The notes: a model not told the origin generated them from the letters alone. Shown: positions 7,886 through 17,688, counted from the stretch's first letter. The stretch is DNA of 64,000 bases from Cryomorpha sp963748925 (GCA_963748925.1 CAVVKG010000001.1:248001-312000); one strand, 5' to 3'. Numbers and translations: made by a program.

Positions 7886-10258
7886 ATGAATAGCTTCAAA
7901 ATTATACTTTTAATCACCTGCTCAATTCTCACTTTTGGGGTTGCAAATGGGCAAAATCCTCAAAATATTATTACTGGAGTAGTGCTGGAAGAAAAAGGAA
8001 AAGAGCCTGTTCCTTACGCCACTGTAGCCGCTATTGAGAATGGTTCCAATACAATTCTTACAGGTGTAACCACTGCCATGGATGGTAGTTTTAGCTTAAG
8101 CACAAGCAATACAAATATCTACTTAGAGATTAGCTTCATTGGTTTTGAAAAGAAAACTGTTACGGATATAAATTTCTCTGGTGGCAAGGTAGATCTAAAT
8201 GAAATTTATCTTGTAGAAACGATGCAATCTCTGGATGCGGTGGAAGTAACCGCAGAAAAATCTACAGTAGAATTTAAACTGGATAAACGGGTTTTCAATG
8301 TCGGTAAAGATATCGCCAGTACGGGTATGGGCGCTCTCGATGTACTTAATAATGTACCCTCGGTAAATGTAAATATCGAAGGTGAAATAAGCCTGCGTGG
8401 TAATACAGGCGTACAAGTGTTAATCAATGGCAAGCCTTCTGTACTTGCTGATGAAGGTACGGCTCTGGGAACAATTACTGCCGATATGATAGAAAGTATT
8501 GAGGTAATTACGAATCCATCTGCGAAATGGGCTGCAGAAGGTAGCTCGGGAATTCTAAATATAATTCTTAAAAAGGAAGAGAAGAAAGGACTCAATGGTT
8601 CGGTATCAATAAACACCGGTATTCCAGACAATCATAGTATCGGTGTAAGCCTGAACAAACGAACAGAGAAATTTAACTTCTTTACCCAAATGGGAGCGGG
8701 ATATCGCTCAATGCCTCGGGATAGCGAATCAGAAAATAGAAATAAATTAGAAGGTTCGTCAGTAATCAGCGAAGGAACATCATACAGAAATGAAAACTTT
8801 TATAATGGAACATTGGGCGCCGATTATTATATCAATGACTATAACACAATCACCCTTTCAGGAAATATTGCATATGAATTAGAAGAGCAGCCTTCAGAAA
8901 CAAACTACACAGCTCTCGATGAAGGAAATGTGGTGACCTCAAGATGGCAGCGTAATGAAACCACAGAAGCTACAAATCCCAAATGGCAATATGATTTGCA
9001 GTACGCTTTACAGTTTAAGGACAATGAAGATCATGATTTACTGTTCAGCACTTTAGGTAGCTTCTTCGGAAAAGATTTAAATTCTCAGTTTGTGAATACG
9101 ACCATTGAAGGTGAAAACCGGAGTGGTTTTCAGCAAACCAGAACCAAGTTTGATCAGGCAGATTATACTTTTAAATTGGATTATACCCGGCCCTTTAATG
9201 AAAAATTCACCCTTGAAACGGGTGCCCTCTATCAACTAAATGATGTAGGAAATGATTATCAGGTTTCAAATTTAGTGGGATCAGAATATGTGGTAGATTC
9301 AAGCCTTACAAATAATTTTGAATATGATCAGGCGGTTCTCGGTGTTTATGGTACCGGCTCTTATGAAGGAGAGAAATGGGGTCTTAAACTTGGTTTAAGA
9401 GTTGAAACTACTGATCTGTCCACGTTTCTGACCAATACCGGACAAGCTAATGATCAGGATTATACAAATCTGTTTCCAACTCTGCACACGTCTTATAAGG
9501 TTACTGAACTTCTTTCCTTTCAGGCGGGATATTCGCGGAGAATTTATCGTCCACGGTTATGGGATTTAAATCCATTTTTCAACATTACAGATAACTTTAA
9601 TATTCGTCAGGGAAATCCAAACTTGCAGCCTGAGTATGCCGATTCTTACGAGCTCACGGGAATCCTTATTATCAAAAACCTCACGCTGAATTCAAGTATT
9701 TATAACCTTTATACTACCGATGTAATTGAGCGGGTATCATTTGCAGAAAATAATGTGACTACTACCATGCCAATCAATATTGGAACTAATAATACCACCG
9801 GTTTTGAGTTGAACGGAAAATATTCACCTACCGAATGGCTTACTTTTAATGGCGATTTCAATTTGGGCTTTTTTACGCGTAAAGGTCAGTTTGAAGACCA
9901 GAATTTTGACTTTAACGGAAACAAATATAGCAGCAGCCTTCAGTCAAAATTTAAATTGCCAAAAGGGTTTGATCTTGAGATTACTGGAAATTATCAATCG
10001 AGATATAAAACTGTTCAGGGCACAATTAGCGGATATGCTCATGCCGATGCAGGTTTGCGTAAAAAACTATGGAATGGTAAAGGGGTAATTAATCTAGCTG
10101 TGCGTGATATTTTTGCTTCGCGTATTCGCGAAAGCATTATCAATCAATCTGATTATTATCTATACAGCTTTTCGCAGCGCGGTACATTTGTTACCCTCGG
10201 TTTTAGTTATGGATTTGGAAAAGGGGAAGCAATGTCTTACTCTGGCCGCAGAAGGTAA
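7886..10258 (+). CDS. TonB-dependent receptor, outer membrane beta-barrel family
   Basis: The ATG at 7886 gives a clean signal peptide (MNSFKIILLITCSILTFG, cut near ANGQ); an ATG 12 codons earlier would place a polar, basic stretch in front of it and is less likely. A CarboxypepD_reg-like domain occupies about residues 25-105 (VPYATVAAIENGSNTILTGV). A plug domain follows (MGALDVLNNVPSVNVNIEGE, LINGKPSV), then a large beta-barrel ending in aromatic-rich strands and a basic tail. The overall look is that of the Bacteroidota outer-membrane beta-barrel group of TonB-dependent receptors. No SusD partner is adjacent, which argues against a classical polysaccharide locus. The ligand is unknown. Confidence 0.92.
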   Translation: MNSFKIILLITCSILTFGVANGQNPQNIITGVVLEEKGKEPVPYATVAAIENGSNTILTGVTTAMDGSFSLSTSNTNIYLEISFIGFEKKTVTDINFSGGKVDLNEIYLVETMQSLDAVEVTAEKSTVEFKLDKRVFNVGKDIASTGMGALDVLNNVPSVNVNIEGEISLRGNTGVQVLINGKPSVLADEGTALGTITADMIESIEVITNPSAKWAAEGSSGILNIILKKEEKKGLNGSVSINTGIPDNHSIGVSLNKRTEKFNFFTQMGAGYRSMPRDSESENRNKLEGSSVISEGTSYRNENFYNGTLGADYYINDYNTITLSGNIAYELEEQPSETNYTALDEGNVVTSRWQRNETTEATNPKWQYDLQYALQFKDNEDHDLLFSTLGSFFGKDLNSQFVNTTIEGENRSGFQQTRTKFDQADYTFKLDYTRPFNEKFTLETGALYQLNDVGNDYQVSNLVGSEYVVDSSLTNNFEYDQAVLGVYGTGSYEGEKWGLKLGLRVETTDLSTFLTNTGQANDQDYTNLFPTLHTSYKVTELLSFQAGYSRRIYRPRLWDLNPFFNITDNFNIRQGNPNLQPEYADSYELTGILIIKNLTLNSSIYNLYTTDVIERVSFAENNVTTTMPINIGTNNTTGFELNGKYSPTEWLTFNGDFNLGFFTRKGQFEDQNFDFNGNKYSSSLQSKFKLPKGFDLEITGNYQSRYKTVQGTISGYAHADAGLRKKLWNGKGVINLAVRDIFASRIRESIINQSDYYLYSFSQRGTFVTLGFSYGFGKGEAMSYSGRRR

Positions 10259-10309
10259 GTGTCAGAATTACTTTTCGATGAGGTATCCTGAGTGGTCTCA
10301 AATTTTTAT

Positions 10310-11165
10310 TTAGTTAAATGAATAGACAAACCCGGCGGTTACGGTTAAAAAGTGTAGCCAGTTTTTTACATATCCGTCGCCTACGCCATCCTCTACATCA
10401 GAGGTGCCAACAGCGCCACCTCCTAAATATCTAAAGTTCAAAAATGATTTTACCGGATCGCTAATCTCAAGTCCGGCACGTAAATTAGCATCAAGTATTG
10501 CTCCTGTCACTTCATTGTCACTTCCGTTTAAATAACTTATTGGAGCATAAATCCCATCAGCTTCAAGCTCTGCGTATACTAGATTGCTGAGTTGCGCTTT
10601 ACCGCGAATTTTTAGAGCGGGTACCAAACCTATGTCTCTGTTTGTTCGGAAACGACTCCCGTCGGTAGATTCAAATGAAATAGTAGCATTCCGGATTTGA
10701 AGGCTACCTCCAACGGCAAAATTGTACTTTGGATTTTTGGGTAGTAATTCTCTCAAATAACTCAGGCGATAAAACGGAAAATTGTAAAGCAGTTTTACTC
10801 CGGTAGAAGCCGGAAAGACCAGGTCGTCAACGATGAGATCTTCTTGCAACAATACCTCTGATTCAAGACGTAAGGGCTGGTAGAGTAAAATGAATGTGTT
10901 TCGCTCTTTTATATCCAATTCCAGTGAAAAGCGACTTACCGGAAACAGTACATTCTGGCCCCCATCTTCTTTGTAGTCGAAATAAGTGCCGCTTTTGCTA
11001 AACTGAACTTTGTGATCCAGATACTGCCAGAAAACCAAGTTCGGCTACCGCTCTGAATTCAAAAGGTTTGACATCTTCGATGCCGGAGTTGTCCTTTTCC
11101 TGAGCGAATAGCTTTGATGAAAAAAGGAAAATTGAAATAATTAATATTAGTAGTCGCGTATGCAT
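10310..11165 (-). pseudogene. Outer-membrane beta-barrel-like protein gene with a one-base frameshift
   Basis: From the ATG at 11165 one frame encodes a good signal peptide (MHTRLLILIISIFLFSSK, then LFAQ) and the start of a mature protein ending ...AELGFLAV. The remaining ~235 residues (LDHKVQFSKSGTYFDYK onward to VTAGFVYSFN) lie in another frame, which has a TAG just upstream and only a TTG to start from. Removing one base near 11021 (GTA-T-CTG on the coding strand) joins the two into a single product of about 284 residues. The C-terminal part alternates polar and hydrophobic residues and ends in an aromatic, as outer-membrane barrels do. Either the base is a sequencing error or the gene is freshly inactivated. 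It converges with the TonB-dependent receptor gene. Confidence 0.75.
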
Positions 11166-11291
11166 AGGTTAAGATGTATAGATTGTGTGGATATAATTAT
11201 AAACTGAAACCTATAGATTTTGTTCGTGGTTTGCAGCATTAGCACCATCCGCGTTTGATAAAGTGTGTGTTTAATCAAAGTTCTATTCTCA

Positions 11292-11299
11292 TATCTTTG
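11292..11299 (+). promoter_or_regulatory. Probable Bacteroidota -7 box of the thioesterase gene
   Basis: TATCTTTG fits the TAnnTTTG consensus and lies 22 bases before the chosen ATG at 11321. No well-spaced TTG -33 element was found. Confidence 0.5.
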
Positions 11300-11320
11300 T
11301 TCTCATTTAAAAAGCATGAA

Positions 11321-11710
11321 ATGAGATTTCACACAAGAAAATGGGTAAAGCCTGAAGATTTAAATCCAAATGGTACACTTTTTGGCGGCAGGTTGCTGCA
11401 ATGGGTTGATGAGGAAGCAGCGCTATATGCAATAGTGCAGCTTGAGAATAAGAAGGTTGTAACCAAGTATATTTCAGATATAACCTTTACCGATTCATCA
11501 GAGCAAGGAGATATTGTGGAGATAGGTATTGATGTGGTCAAATTTGGACGCACCTCGATTACCCTTCGCTGCGAAGTGCGAAATATGATGACGCGTAAAA
11601 CTATTTTCTCGATCGAAAATATCACCATGGTAAATCTCGGAACCGACGGAAAACCTTCACCTCACGGTAAAACCCAGATTGAATATGTTGCTAATCGGCT
11701 GAATGATTAA
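11321..11710 (+). CDS. Acyl-CoA thioesterase, hotdog fold (YciA-like)
   Basis: A 129-residue single hotdog-domain protein that likely hydrolyses acyl-CoA thioesters. The start at 11321 is preferred over a frame extension of 22 codons because the sequence from MRFHTRKWVKPEDLN onward matches the family start and a promoter-like box lies inside the extension. Family features are NPNGTLFGGRLLQWVDEEAA (hotdog helix with the catalytic acidic residue), the strand DITFTDSSEQGDIVEIG and GRTSITLRCEV. Chain-length preference cannot be judged. Confidence 0.9.
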   Translation: MRFHTRKWVKPEDLNPNGTLFGGRLLQWVDEEAALYAIVQLENKKVVTKYISDITFTDSSEQGDIVEIGIDVVKFGRTSITLRCEVRNMMTRKTIFSIENITMVNLGTDGKPSPHGKTQIEYVANRLND

Positions 11711-11757
11711 ATCCGGTAAGCAGTATAGATTACTTAGTATAATTTAGGATTCTCCAT

Positions 11758-12561
11758 TTGAATAACCACTTACAACATACCTGTTTCAATACGTTTGATC
11801 GTGTCATTGATTTGGATGAATTACCTAAAAAATTTACCAATCCATTCAGCTATAAACCTCATCCATTATGTGTTGAAGCTTCCAAAAAGCTGCAGACTCA
11901 TCTCAAGAACCAATCTGACTGGGAGCACAATTTTGGCCTTGATTCAAAATCCGGAGATGATGGCATCGGTAAAATGTTTGGTGTTCTGGTCGTTCAAAAA
12001 TTAAACGGAGAAATAGGTTTTCTAGCAGCTTTTTCAGGGTCTATGGGCGGTGCTACACTTCATCCAGGTTTTGTTCCTCCTATATTTGACAGCATGGCAC
12101 CAGATGGTTTTCTGAATGATGGAATGGGTGAAATAACCAATATCAACGATGCTATAGCACGCATTAAAATCTCTGGTTTAACAGATTCCTCTGAACAGAT
12201 TGGCCTACTCAAGCAATTGAGAAAAGATCACTCAAATACCTTGTTAAACATGATATTTGATGAATTTTATTTTTTAAATCAGGCGGGTGAATCAAAAAGC
12301 TTAAAGGAAATATTTAAACCCATTCAGCCTAAAAACCCTCCGGGTGGAGCAGGGGAGTGTGCTGCGCCCAAATTGCTACAGTTTGCTTTTACACATAAGT
12401 TTCGGCCTATAGCTATGGCTGAATTTTGGTGGGGAAAAAATCCCAATAAAGTTAATATGGAGCATGGAGAATATTATCCGGCTTGTTTTGATAAATGTAA
12501 GCCGATACTTACACATATGCTCGAAGGAATGGTTATTGACGAACCGAATATGAAGGCCTGA
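11758..12561 (+). CDS. Orphan N-terminal domain of Bacteroidota RluA-type pseudouridine synthase
   Basis: The 267-residue product matches the N-terminal half of the long RluA-family pseudouridine synthases of Bacteroidota, as I recall that family. Features are NPFSYKPHPLCVEASKKLQ, DWEHNFGL, GKMFGVLVV, LAAFSGSMGG, PGGAGECAAPKLLQFAF and AEFWWG. The catalytic RluA domain, with its RLD-type motif, is absent: the frame stops soon after ACFDKCKPILTHMLEG and no continuation exists in any frame before the terminator. The start appears to be TTG, since an in-frame TAA lies at 11740 and no ATG exists until well inside the domain. It may be a stand-alone version or a truncated gene; RNA modification cannot be claimed. 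Confidence 0.7.
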   Translation: MNNHLQHTCFNTFDRVIDLDELPKKFTNPFSYKPHPLCVEASKKLQTHLKNQSDWEHNFGLDSKSGDDGIGKMFGVLVVQKLNGEIGFLAAFSGSMGGATLHPGFVPPIFDSMAPDGFLNDGMGEITNINDAIARIKISGLTDSSEQIGLLKQLRKDHSNTLLNMIFDEFYFLNQAGESKSLKEIFKPIQPKNPPGGAGECAAPKLLQFAFTHKFRPIAMAEFWWGKNPNKVNMEHGEYYPACFDKCKPILTHMLEGMVIDEPNMKA

Positions 12562-12585
12562 TTTTCTAGCTTTAATTCGTGACAC

Positions 12586-12616
12586 AAAAAAACCCGCAGA
12601 TGATTTATCCGCGGGT
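12586..12616 (-). terminator. Rho-independent terminator of the Spy-like gene
   Basis: The stem ACCCGC (12592-12597) with GCGGGT (12611-12616) is flanked by seven A on the plus strand, giving a T run after the hairpin when read leftward. It lies 26 bases past the stop at 12642. Confidence 0.85.
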
Positions 12617-12641
12617 CAAGTGTCTTTTCGTGAAAGAGAAA

Positions 12642-13106
12642 TTATTTCCTCATCTCCGGAGCCGGAGTAACACTTTTCTCAGAAGGTGTATTGCTCATAT
12701 TCGTACGACTATTTTTCATACGAGTTGATTCCATATCTGACATGTACTGTTGTTCCAGTGATGAATATTTTGTGTATTGATTTTCATCAAGAATTTGCTC
12801 TAAAGATGAGTTGTATCGATCTAAGGACCTTGTTCTTATCGCATCCATATCCTCAGATTTTAAATTTTGACCATAGGCAGTTGACATGTCTGTATAAAGA
12901 TTGTTGTTCAACTCCATTACTCTGGCTTGTTGATCAGCGCTAAGAGTAAGATCGGTAGTCATTCTATTTGTGTGAGCTTTCACTTGCTTAGTCATTTCCT
13001 GCTGCGATGCAACATGAACTTTATTGTTCATCGGCTGGTTCACCTGAGCATTTGCAGAGAATGCTGTAGCTAAACTAAGTGCAATAACAGTTACTAGGGT
13101 TTTCAT
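12642..13106 (-). CDS. Small periplasmic helical protein (Spy/CpxP-like features)
   Basis: From the ATG at 13106 the product is 154 residues with a signal peptide (MKTLVTVIALSLATAFSANA, cut before QVNQ). The open frame starts 24 codons earlier, but that prefix is not signal-like. The mature part is mainly predicted helix and contains LTLSADQQARVMELN, similar to the LTxxQ-type motif of Spy/CpxP periplasmic chaperones, and a polar Ser/Thr/Pro tail. Function is not established; a role in envelope stress is only suggested by the motif. It has its own terminator and seems monocistronic. Confidence 0.75.
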   Translation of the reverse strand: MKTLVTVIALSLATAFSANAQVNQPMNNKVHVASQQEMTKQVKAHTNRMTTDLTLSADQQARVMELNNNLYTDMSTAYGQNLKSEDMDAIRTRSLDRYNSSLEQILDENQYTKYSSLEQQYMSDMESTRMKNSRTNMSNTPSEKSVTPAPEMRK

Positions 13107-13413
13107 ATTTTCAGTTTTATTATTTACTATGTTCACTGCAATTCTAAAACCAAATTTCAGTGAAAAGTAAAATATCAACTAAGTAATGCACGTCTGAGTT
13201 GGAAATCGAAACCAATATTACTTGAGTTGATCTAAATAAACATCAGAAGAACAAGCGCTTAGGTTTTGTTTGTTATTCTTGATTTTAATTGAAATTGAGA
13301 ATTCTCATATCAACACAAGATTGAAATCAAAAAAAGACTACTGAATTCTTGAGGGGCAGAAAATTCCCAGATTCAACACTTTGTGGTATTATTAAGCAGA
13401 CCTAAGTTATTGT
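13107..13413 (-). other. Intergenic region between two leftward genes
   Basis: About 300 AT-rich bases. It should hold the promoter of the Spy-like gene at its left end, but no convincing -33/-7 pair was found. No open frame with coding character and no clear hairpin terminator for the beta-helix gene was seen. Confidence 0.5.
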
Positions 13414-15111
13414 TTAATAAATAAATACTTTTTCTGTCAACACTTTACCACCGATGTTTACTTCAACAATATAAATTCCTGACTCGAGATTTGATAAATC
13501 AACATGATTTTCGCGAATAGAGTTATTCAGTGAAATCAAACACTTACCCGCGAAGTCTATTACCCGTATACTCTCAATTTCCGAAGATGCCTGAACAATT
13601 AACTGTCCATTTGTGGGATTTGGGAATAGTTTAAAATTAAAAGTACTAGCTCCGTTAATGGCATCAACAAAATCACCCTCTGCTGCCCCAATATCTACAA
13701 CGCTTATTTCGCGTGTATTTCCATAAAAATCAAACTCTTCGGGTAAGGGGGTGAAAAATGGAGTTCCCTCATTGATGCACGGTGAAGTATTCTGTAAATT
13801 AAAATTATAATCACCCTCAACTAGACTCACTAATTCAGGGTTTTGAAATGGCATGTTCAATACGATAGAAGAACTTTCATCGGCAGGAGAGAATGCGAAA
13901 ACCCTTGGCGTCAATCCATCGTCGCTATACAGCTGATTTCTCACTATCATCAGGTTTTCAACTGGGAATCCAAATGCACTAATTCCATAGTAAGCTTCGT
14001 CGGTGATGTAAACAATATTATCGGTTATAAAGCTATCCACACTTTTTTGGATTGAAATACTTCCTGAATTATCGAAAAATATACCGTTGTTGTAAAAACT
14101 GTTGTTTCTTAAAGTGCTGTTCAATAAGTTTCCTGCATTTGCTCCAAAAACACTTCCAAATTTATCGTTGTTGTAGATGACATTGTTGGCAATGGTTATT
14201 CCGCTAGCCGTTTTACCTGCATTCTCACAACCTATTGAAATACCAGTCCCGTTCTCGTAAACCTCATTCCTGTCAACGATCACATTGGCACCTCCATCTA
14301 TATAAATTCCTGCAGGTTCGTTACCAGCAGTCGGTCTTCGGCACCGCCGCACTAGATTTCTCCTTATGCGACCATTACGCGACTGGTTTAGAGTCTCATC
14401 GATTTCAACAGGCAAGGCCCATGAAAAATGGCCAGCTATGTCAATTCCTATGTTTGTAATGTCTTCAAGAAGGTTGTCTTCAATCAAAAAGTCGTGCGTA
14501 TTTCCGGTGAGGGTTATACATTCGCTGTTTCCTACAATTATGTTGTGAAAACGATTGCGGCCTAAATAGATGTTTTGAATACCGCTTTCGGTTCGTCCAT
14601 TGATCAGAATAGCGTGTGCTTGCCTTACTGGCGAAAAGTTCTCAGGATCAGCTAAAGGGTCATTTCCCCAACCGATGTCATAAAATTCACAGTCTGTAAT
14701 TAGTAAATTACTGCCTTCGCCAAACATATAAATCGCATTGGCATCCTGGATAAAATGTTCGCGCAAAATAATATTGGCTATGTGGATGTTGTTGGCATTA
14801 GAAATTTCTATTTGGTTTAATCCTTCCACACCACTACCGCTTAAAGTTGATTTATTTAGCGGATCTATACTCGAAATATAAATACCGTCCTTATCCTCAA
14901 TCGTGAATTGCTGCCAGTACGTTCCCTCTGCGAGGTAAATCGTATCGCTCACGCTAAAGCAATTTTCCACAGCTTCCTGGATAAGAAAGAATGGATCAGC
15001 CTCCGTGCCGGCTGCTCCACCATTCCCGGACGGGCTAACAAAATAAGTATTGGCGGAAGCACAATTTCCTACAAAAAGTAGCAGTGTGAGTAAAAAGTAA
15101 CGGGCATCCAT
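13414..15111 (-). CDS. T9SS-exported right-handed beta-helix protein
   Basis: A 565-residue exported protein with a signal peptide (residues 1-20, ending NCASA). The segment TYFVSPSGNGGAAGTEADPF is the usual opening of pectate-lyase-like parallel beta-helix proteins. About 350 residues of beta-helix coils follow, with recurring NNV/NNxI and IxDNxxxxN patterns (for example ITDNIVYI, TIANNVIYNN). The last ~75 residues form a T9SS sorting tail beginning KLFPNPTNGQ and ending KVLTEKVFIY. It may bind or cleave an acidic polysaccharide, but no catalytic residues were identified with certainty. Confidence 0.88.
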   Translation of the reverse strand: MDARYFLLTLLLFVGNCASANTYFVSPSGNGGAAGTEADPFFLIQEAVENCFSVSDTIYLAEGTYWQQFTIEDKDGIYISSIDPLNKSTLSGSGVEGLNQIEISNANNIHIANIILREHFIQDANAIYMFGEGSNLLITDCEFYDIGWGNDPLADPENFSPVRQAHAILINGRTESGIQNIYLGRNRFHNIIVGNSECITLTGNTHDFLIEDNLLEDITNIGIDIAGHFSWALPVEIDETLNQSRNGRIRRNLVRRCRRPTAGNEPAGIYIDGGANVIVDRNEVYENGTGISIGCENAGKTASGITIANNVIYNNDKFGSVFGANAGNLLNSTLRNNSFYNNGIFFDNSGSISIQKSVDSFITDNIVYITDEAYYGISAFGFPVENLMIVRNQLYSDDGLTPRVFAFSPADESSSIVLNMPFQNPELVSLVEGDYNFNLQNTSPCINEGTPFFTPLPEEFDFYGNTREISVVDIGAAEGDFVDAINGASTFNFKLFPNPTNGQLIVQASSEIESIRVIDFAGKCLISLNNSIRENHVDLSNLESGIYIVEVNIGGKVLTEKVFIY

Positions 15112-15280
15112 TCTTATTTTTTATCAATAAAGGTATTATAAATCAAACGGACCAATAGATTCGTTTTCACCTGAGCCATTTACATTTCCAGAAATGCATT
15201 TAATGCTGGATTAATATTTAGATGACATTCTGCATACCTTAAACATGGTATTTTGATCTGAAAGCTTTGTGTAAACAGTT

Positions 15281-15312
15281 TTGCATTGTATTATTGCAGT
15301 AGTTTAGATTCG
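15281..15312 (+). promoter_or_regulatory. Possible feo operon promoter
   Basis: TTG at 15281-15283 is followed after 21 bases by TAGATTCG (15305-15312), one base off the Bacteroidota -7 consensus TAnnTTTG. It lies 20 bases before the feoA start. No Fur-like palindrome was recognised with confidence. Confidence 0.4.
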
Positions 15313-15331
15313 TTTTAAATAACAAAGAGAA

Positions 15332-15574
15332 TTGACTTCACTTACAGCAGATAGTATTCAAATCAACGAAACCGTTGAAATTCTTGAACTCGACTCGAAT
15401 GATACAGGTCAAAGACTAGGCGAAATGGGCTTCTGGCCAGGAAAGTCTATCCAGTTATTAATTTCAGCACCTTTTGGCGACCCACTTGCTTTCAAGGTTG
15501 ATAACACAATCATCGCCCTTCGAAAGGAAGAAGCTAAATTAATCCGTGTTAAGGTTGCAAATACCGCAGCCTGA
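15332..15574 (+). CDS. feoA: Ferrous iron transport protein A (FeoA)
   Basis: An 80-residue cytoplasmic SH3-like protein that assists FeoB. The family pattern is clear: LELDSNDTGQRLGEMGFWPGKS followed by ISAPFGDPLAFKVDNTIIALRKEEA. The start is TTG at 15332, with a purine-rich AAAGAGA just upstream and no ATG available before the conserved core. It ends 2 bases before the feoB ATG, so the genes are translationally coupled in one operon. It diverges from the beta-helix gene. Confidence 0.93.
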   Translation: MTSLTADSIQINETVEILELDSNDTGQRLGEMGFWPGKSIQLLISAPFGDPLAFKVDNTIIALRKEEAKLIRVKVANTAA

Positions 15575-15576
15575 GA

Positions 15577-17688
15577 ATGAGTAAAGAACGTGAAACTCAA
15601 CTTGTAGCCCTTACAGGTGTTCCTAACGTTGGTAAAACTACAATTTTTAATCACCTTACTGGCTTAAATCAAAAGGTAGGTAACTACCCCGGTGTTACTG
15701 TCGATAAAAAAATAGGTAAACTCAAAAGTGGAAACCGCTCTTTGAGTATTGTTGACCTCCCCGGCACTTATAATCTTTATCCACGTTCAGAAGATGAACA
15801 GGTTGTTTTCAGAGTTTTGTGTGGACTACAGAAAGGACTTGATGTTGATTCAGTTTTGGCTGTGGCAGATATGTCAAACCTTGAGAGAGGTCTTTTCCTG
15901 GTTACTCAGCTTATAGATCTGGGTTATCCTGTTGCGCTCATTCTCAATATGGAGGATCAGGCGCAAAAAGAAGGTACTCTTATAAACAGAGTCATGCTGG
16001 AGCGTTTGCTTGGGATTCCTGTTTCTTTTGCAACTGCCGATCGGGGCAAAGGCCTAGATACCATCAAGCAGGAAATCTTAAATGGAAATTTCAGACAAGG
16101 CCGTCAAATTCTTACGTCAATTGATTTTTGTGATTCTGATATGCTCGATGAGGCAATGGAAATCACAGGTCAGGATAATAAATACCGGGCTCTTCAGGTA
16201 CTGAAGTTTAGAAACGAAGAGTCACAACTTCCTGCTGCGGTACGTTCAAAACTTAGCGAGTTAGCTCAAAAGTATAACTTTGATAGCGCCGAAGCGCAGC
16301 GCGAAGAAACTAAATTGCGCTATGACAGCATACGTGCAATTCTTGCTAAATGTGTAAAAAAAGAAGAGAAGGTTCATTTAAATTATACACGCAAACTCGA
16401 TTCGATATTTCTTCATAAAACTTGGGGTTTCCTTATTTTTCTGGTTATCCTGTTTCTTATTTTTCAAACTATTTTTAGCTGGGCAGAAGGTCCAATGGAT
16501 TTTATAGATAGTGCTTTTGCTGAGTTAAGTGCATTCGTTAGCAGTAGCTTGCCACCAGGGGCTTTGAATGATTTGATAAGTCAGGGTATTATCCCGGGGT
16601 TAGGTGGAATTGTAATTTTTGTACCTCAGATAGCATTGCTGTTTGCTTTTTTGGCCATTCTGGAAGGTTCAGGTTATATGGCTCGGGCAGTTTTTATCAC
16701 CGACCGATTAATGAGACCTTTCGGACTAAACGGTAGGAGTGTAGTGCCCCTCATATCAGGTTTTGCCTGCGCTATTCCGGCTATTATGGCCACGCGTACT
16801 ATTTCGAATCGAAAAGACAGACTGATCACCATTTTTGTGACTCCATTTATGAGCTGCTCAGCCCGGTTGCCAGTGTACATCGTGTTGGTGGGGTTGCTTT
16901 TTGCTGATGATGAAGGAGGTTTTCTAAATTATAAAGGTGCCGCTCTATTTCTTCTTTATTTGCTCGGAATATTAGCAGCACTTGCATCGGCCTGGGCCAT
17001 GAAGCAAATCATGAAAAGAGAGAAAAGTGGAAATCTCGTTCTTGAACTTCCCAGATATCAATGGCCAAGCTTTAAGACAGTTGGAATAACCATATATGAA
17101 AAGTCTAAAACCTTTGTGGTGGAAGCTGGAAAGATAATATTTGCGATTTCTATTATCCTATGGGTTATGGCTTCCTATGGTCCGGGAGATAGTATGGATG
17201 AAGCGGAAGCTTCAGTTATTCTACCAACAAATCCTACTCAGGAACAACTTAATCATTACCGGAATGAGGTTTCGAACAAAAAACTCGAAGCTTCTTATGC
17301 TTCTATGGTAGGCCACTGGATAGAACCGGCATTAAAACCATTGGGATACGACTGGAAAATAGGAATAGCCCTGGTTTGTAGTTTTGCCGCACGCGAAGTT
17401 TTCGTGTCTACCGTTGCCACCCTCTACAGTATTGGAAACGATAGTGAAGACATTCAGACCCTTCAGCAGCTAATGGCAAATGAAAAAAATGAAGAGGGCA
17501 CCAAAATGTTTACCCCGGCAGTAGTGTGGTCGCTTTTGGTTTTCTATGCCTTTGCAATGCAATGTATGAGTACAATAGCCGTTGTATATCGAGAAACAAA
17601 ATCATTGAAGTGGCCGATTTTGCAGACAGTCTACATGACTGTTTTTGCCTATATTTCAGCCTTTATCGTATATCAGTTATTGTCCTAA
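15577..17688 (+). CDS. feoB: Ferrous iron transport GTPase-permease FeoB
   Basis: A 703-residue inner-membrane Fe(II) transporter. The N-terminal G domain shows the P-loop GVPNVGKT (14-21), switch GVTVD (39-43), DLPGT (60-64) and the base-recognition motif NMED (124-127). After the helical GDI-like region come two Gate domains with GFACAIPAIMATRTI and MSCSARLPVYIVL in the first and SFAAREVFVSTVATLY in the second, and about 9-10 membrane helices. It is complete and lies between feoA and a 41-codon partner gene. Confidence 0.97.
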   Translation: MSKERETQLVALTGVPNVGKTTIFNHLTGLNQKVGNYPGVTVDKKIGKLKSGNRSLSIVDLPGTYNLYPRSEDEQVVFRVLCGLQKGLDVDSVLAVADMSNLERGLFLVTQLIDLGYPVALILNMEDQAQKEGTLINRVMLERLLGIPVSFATADRGKGLDTIKQEILNGNFRQGRQILTSIDFCDSDMLDEAMEITGQDNKYRALQVLKFRNEESQLPAAVRSKLSELAQKYNFDSAEAQREETKLRYDSIRAILAKCVKKEEKVHLNYTRKLDSIFLHKTWGFLIFLVILFLIFQTIFSWAEGPMDFIDSAFAELSAFVSSSLPPGALNDLISQGIIPGLGGIVIFVPQIALLFAFLAILEGSGYMARAVFITDRLMRPFGLNGRSVVPLISGFACAIPAIMATRTISNRKDRLITIFVTPFMSCSARLPVYIVLVGLLFADDEGGFLNYKGAALFLLYLLGILAALASAWAMKQIMKREKSGNLVLELPRYQWPSFKTVGITIYEKSKTFVVEAGKIIFAISIILWVMASYGPGDSMDEAEASVILPTNPTQEQLNHYRNEVSNKKLEASYASMVGHWIEPALKPLGYDWKIGIALVCSFAAREVFVSTVATLYSIGNDSEDIQTLQQLMANEKNEEGTKMFTPAVVWSLLVFYAFAMQCMSTIAVVYRETKSLKWPILQTVYMTVFAYISAFIVYQLLS

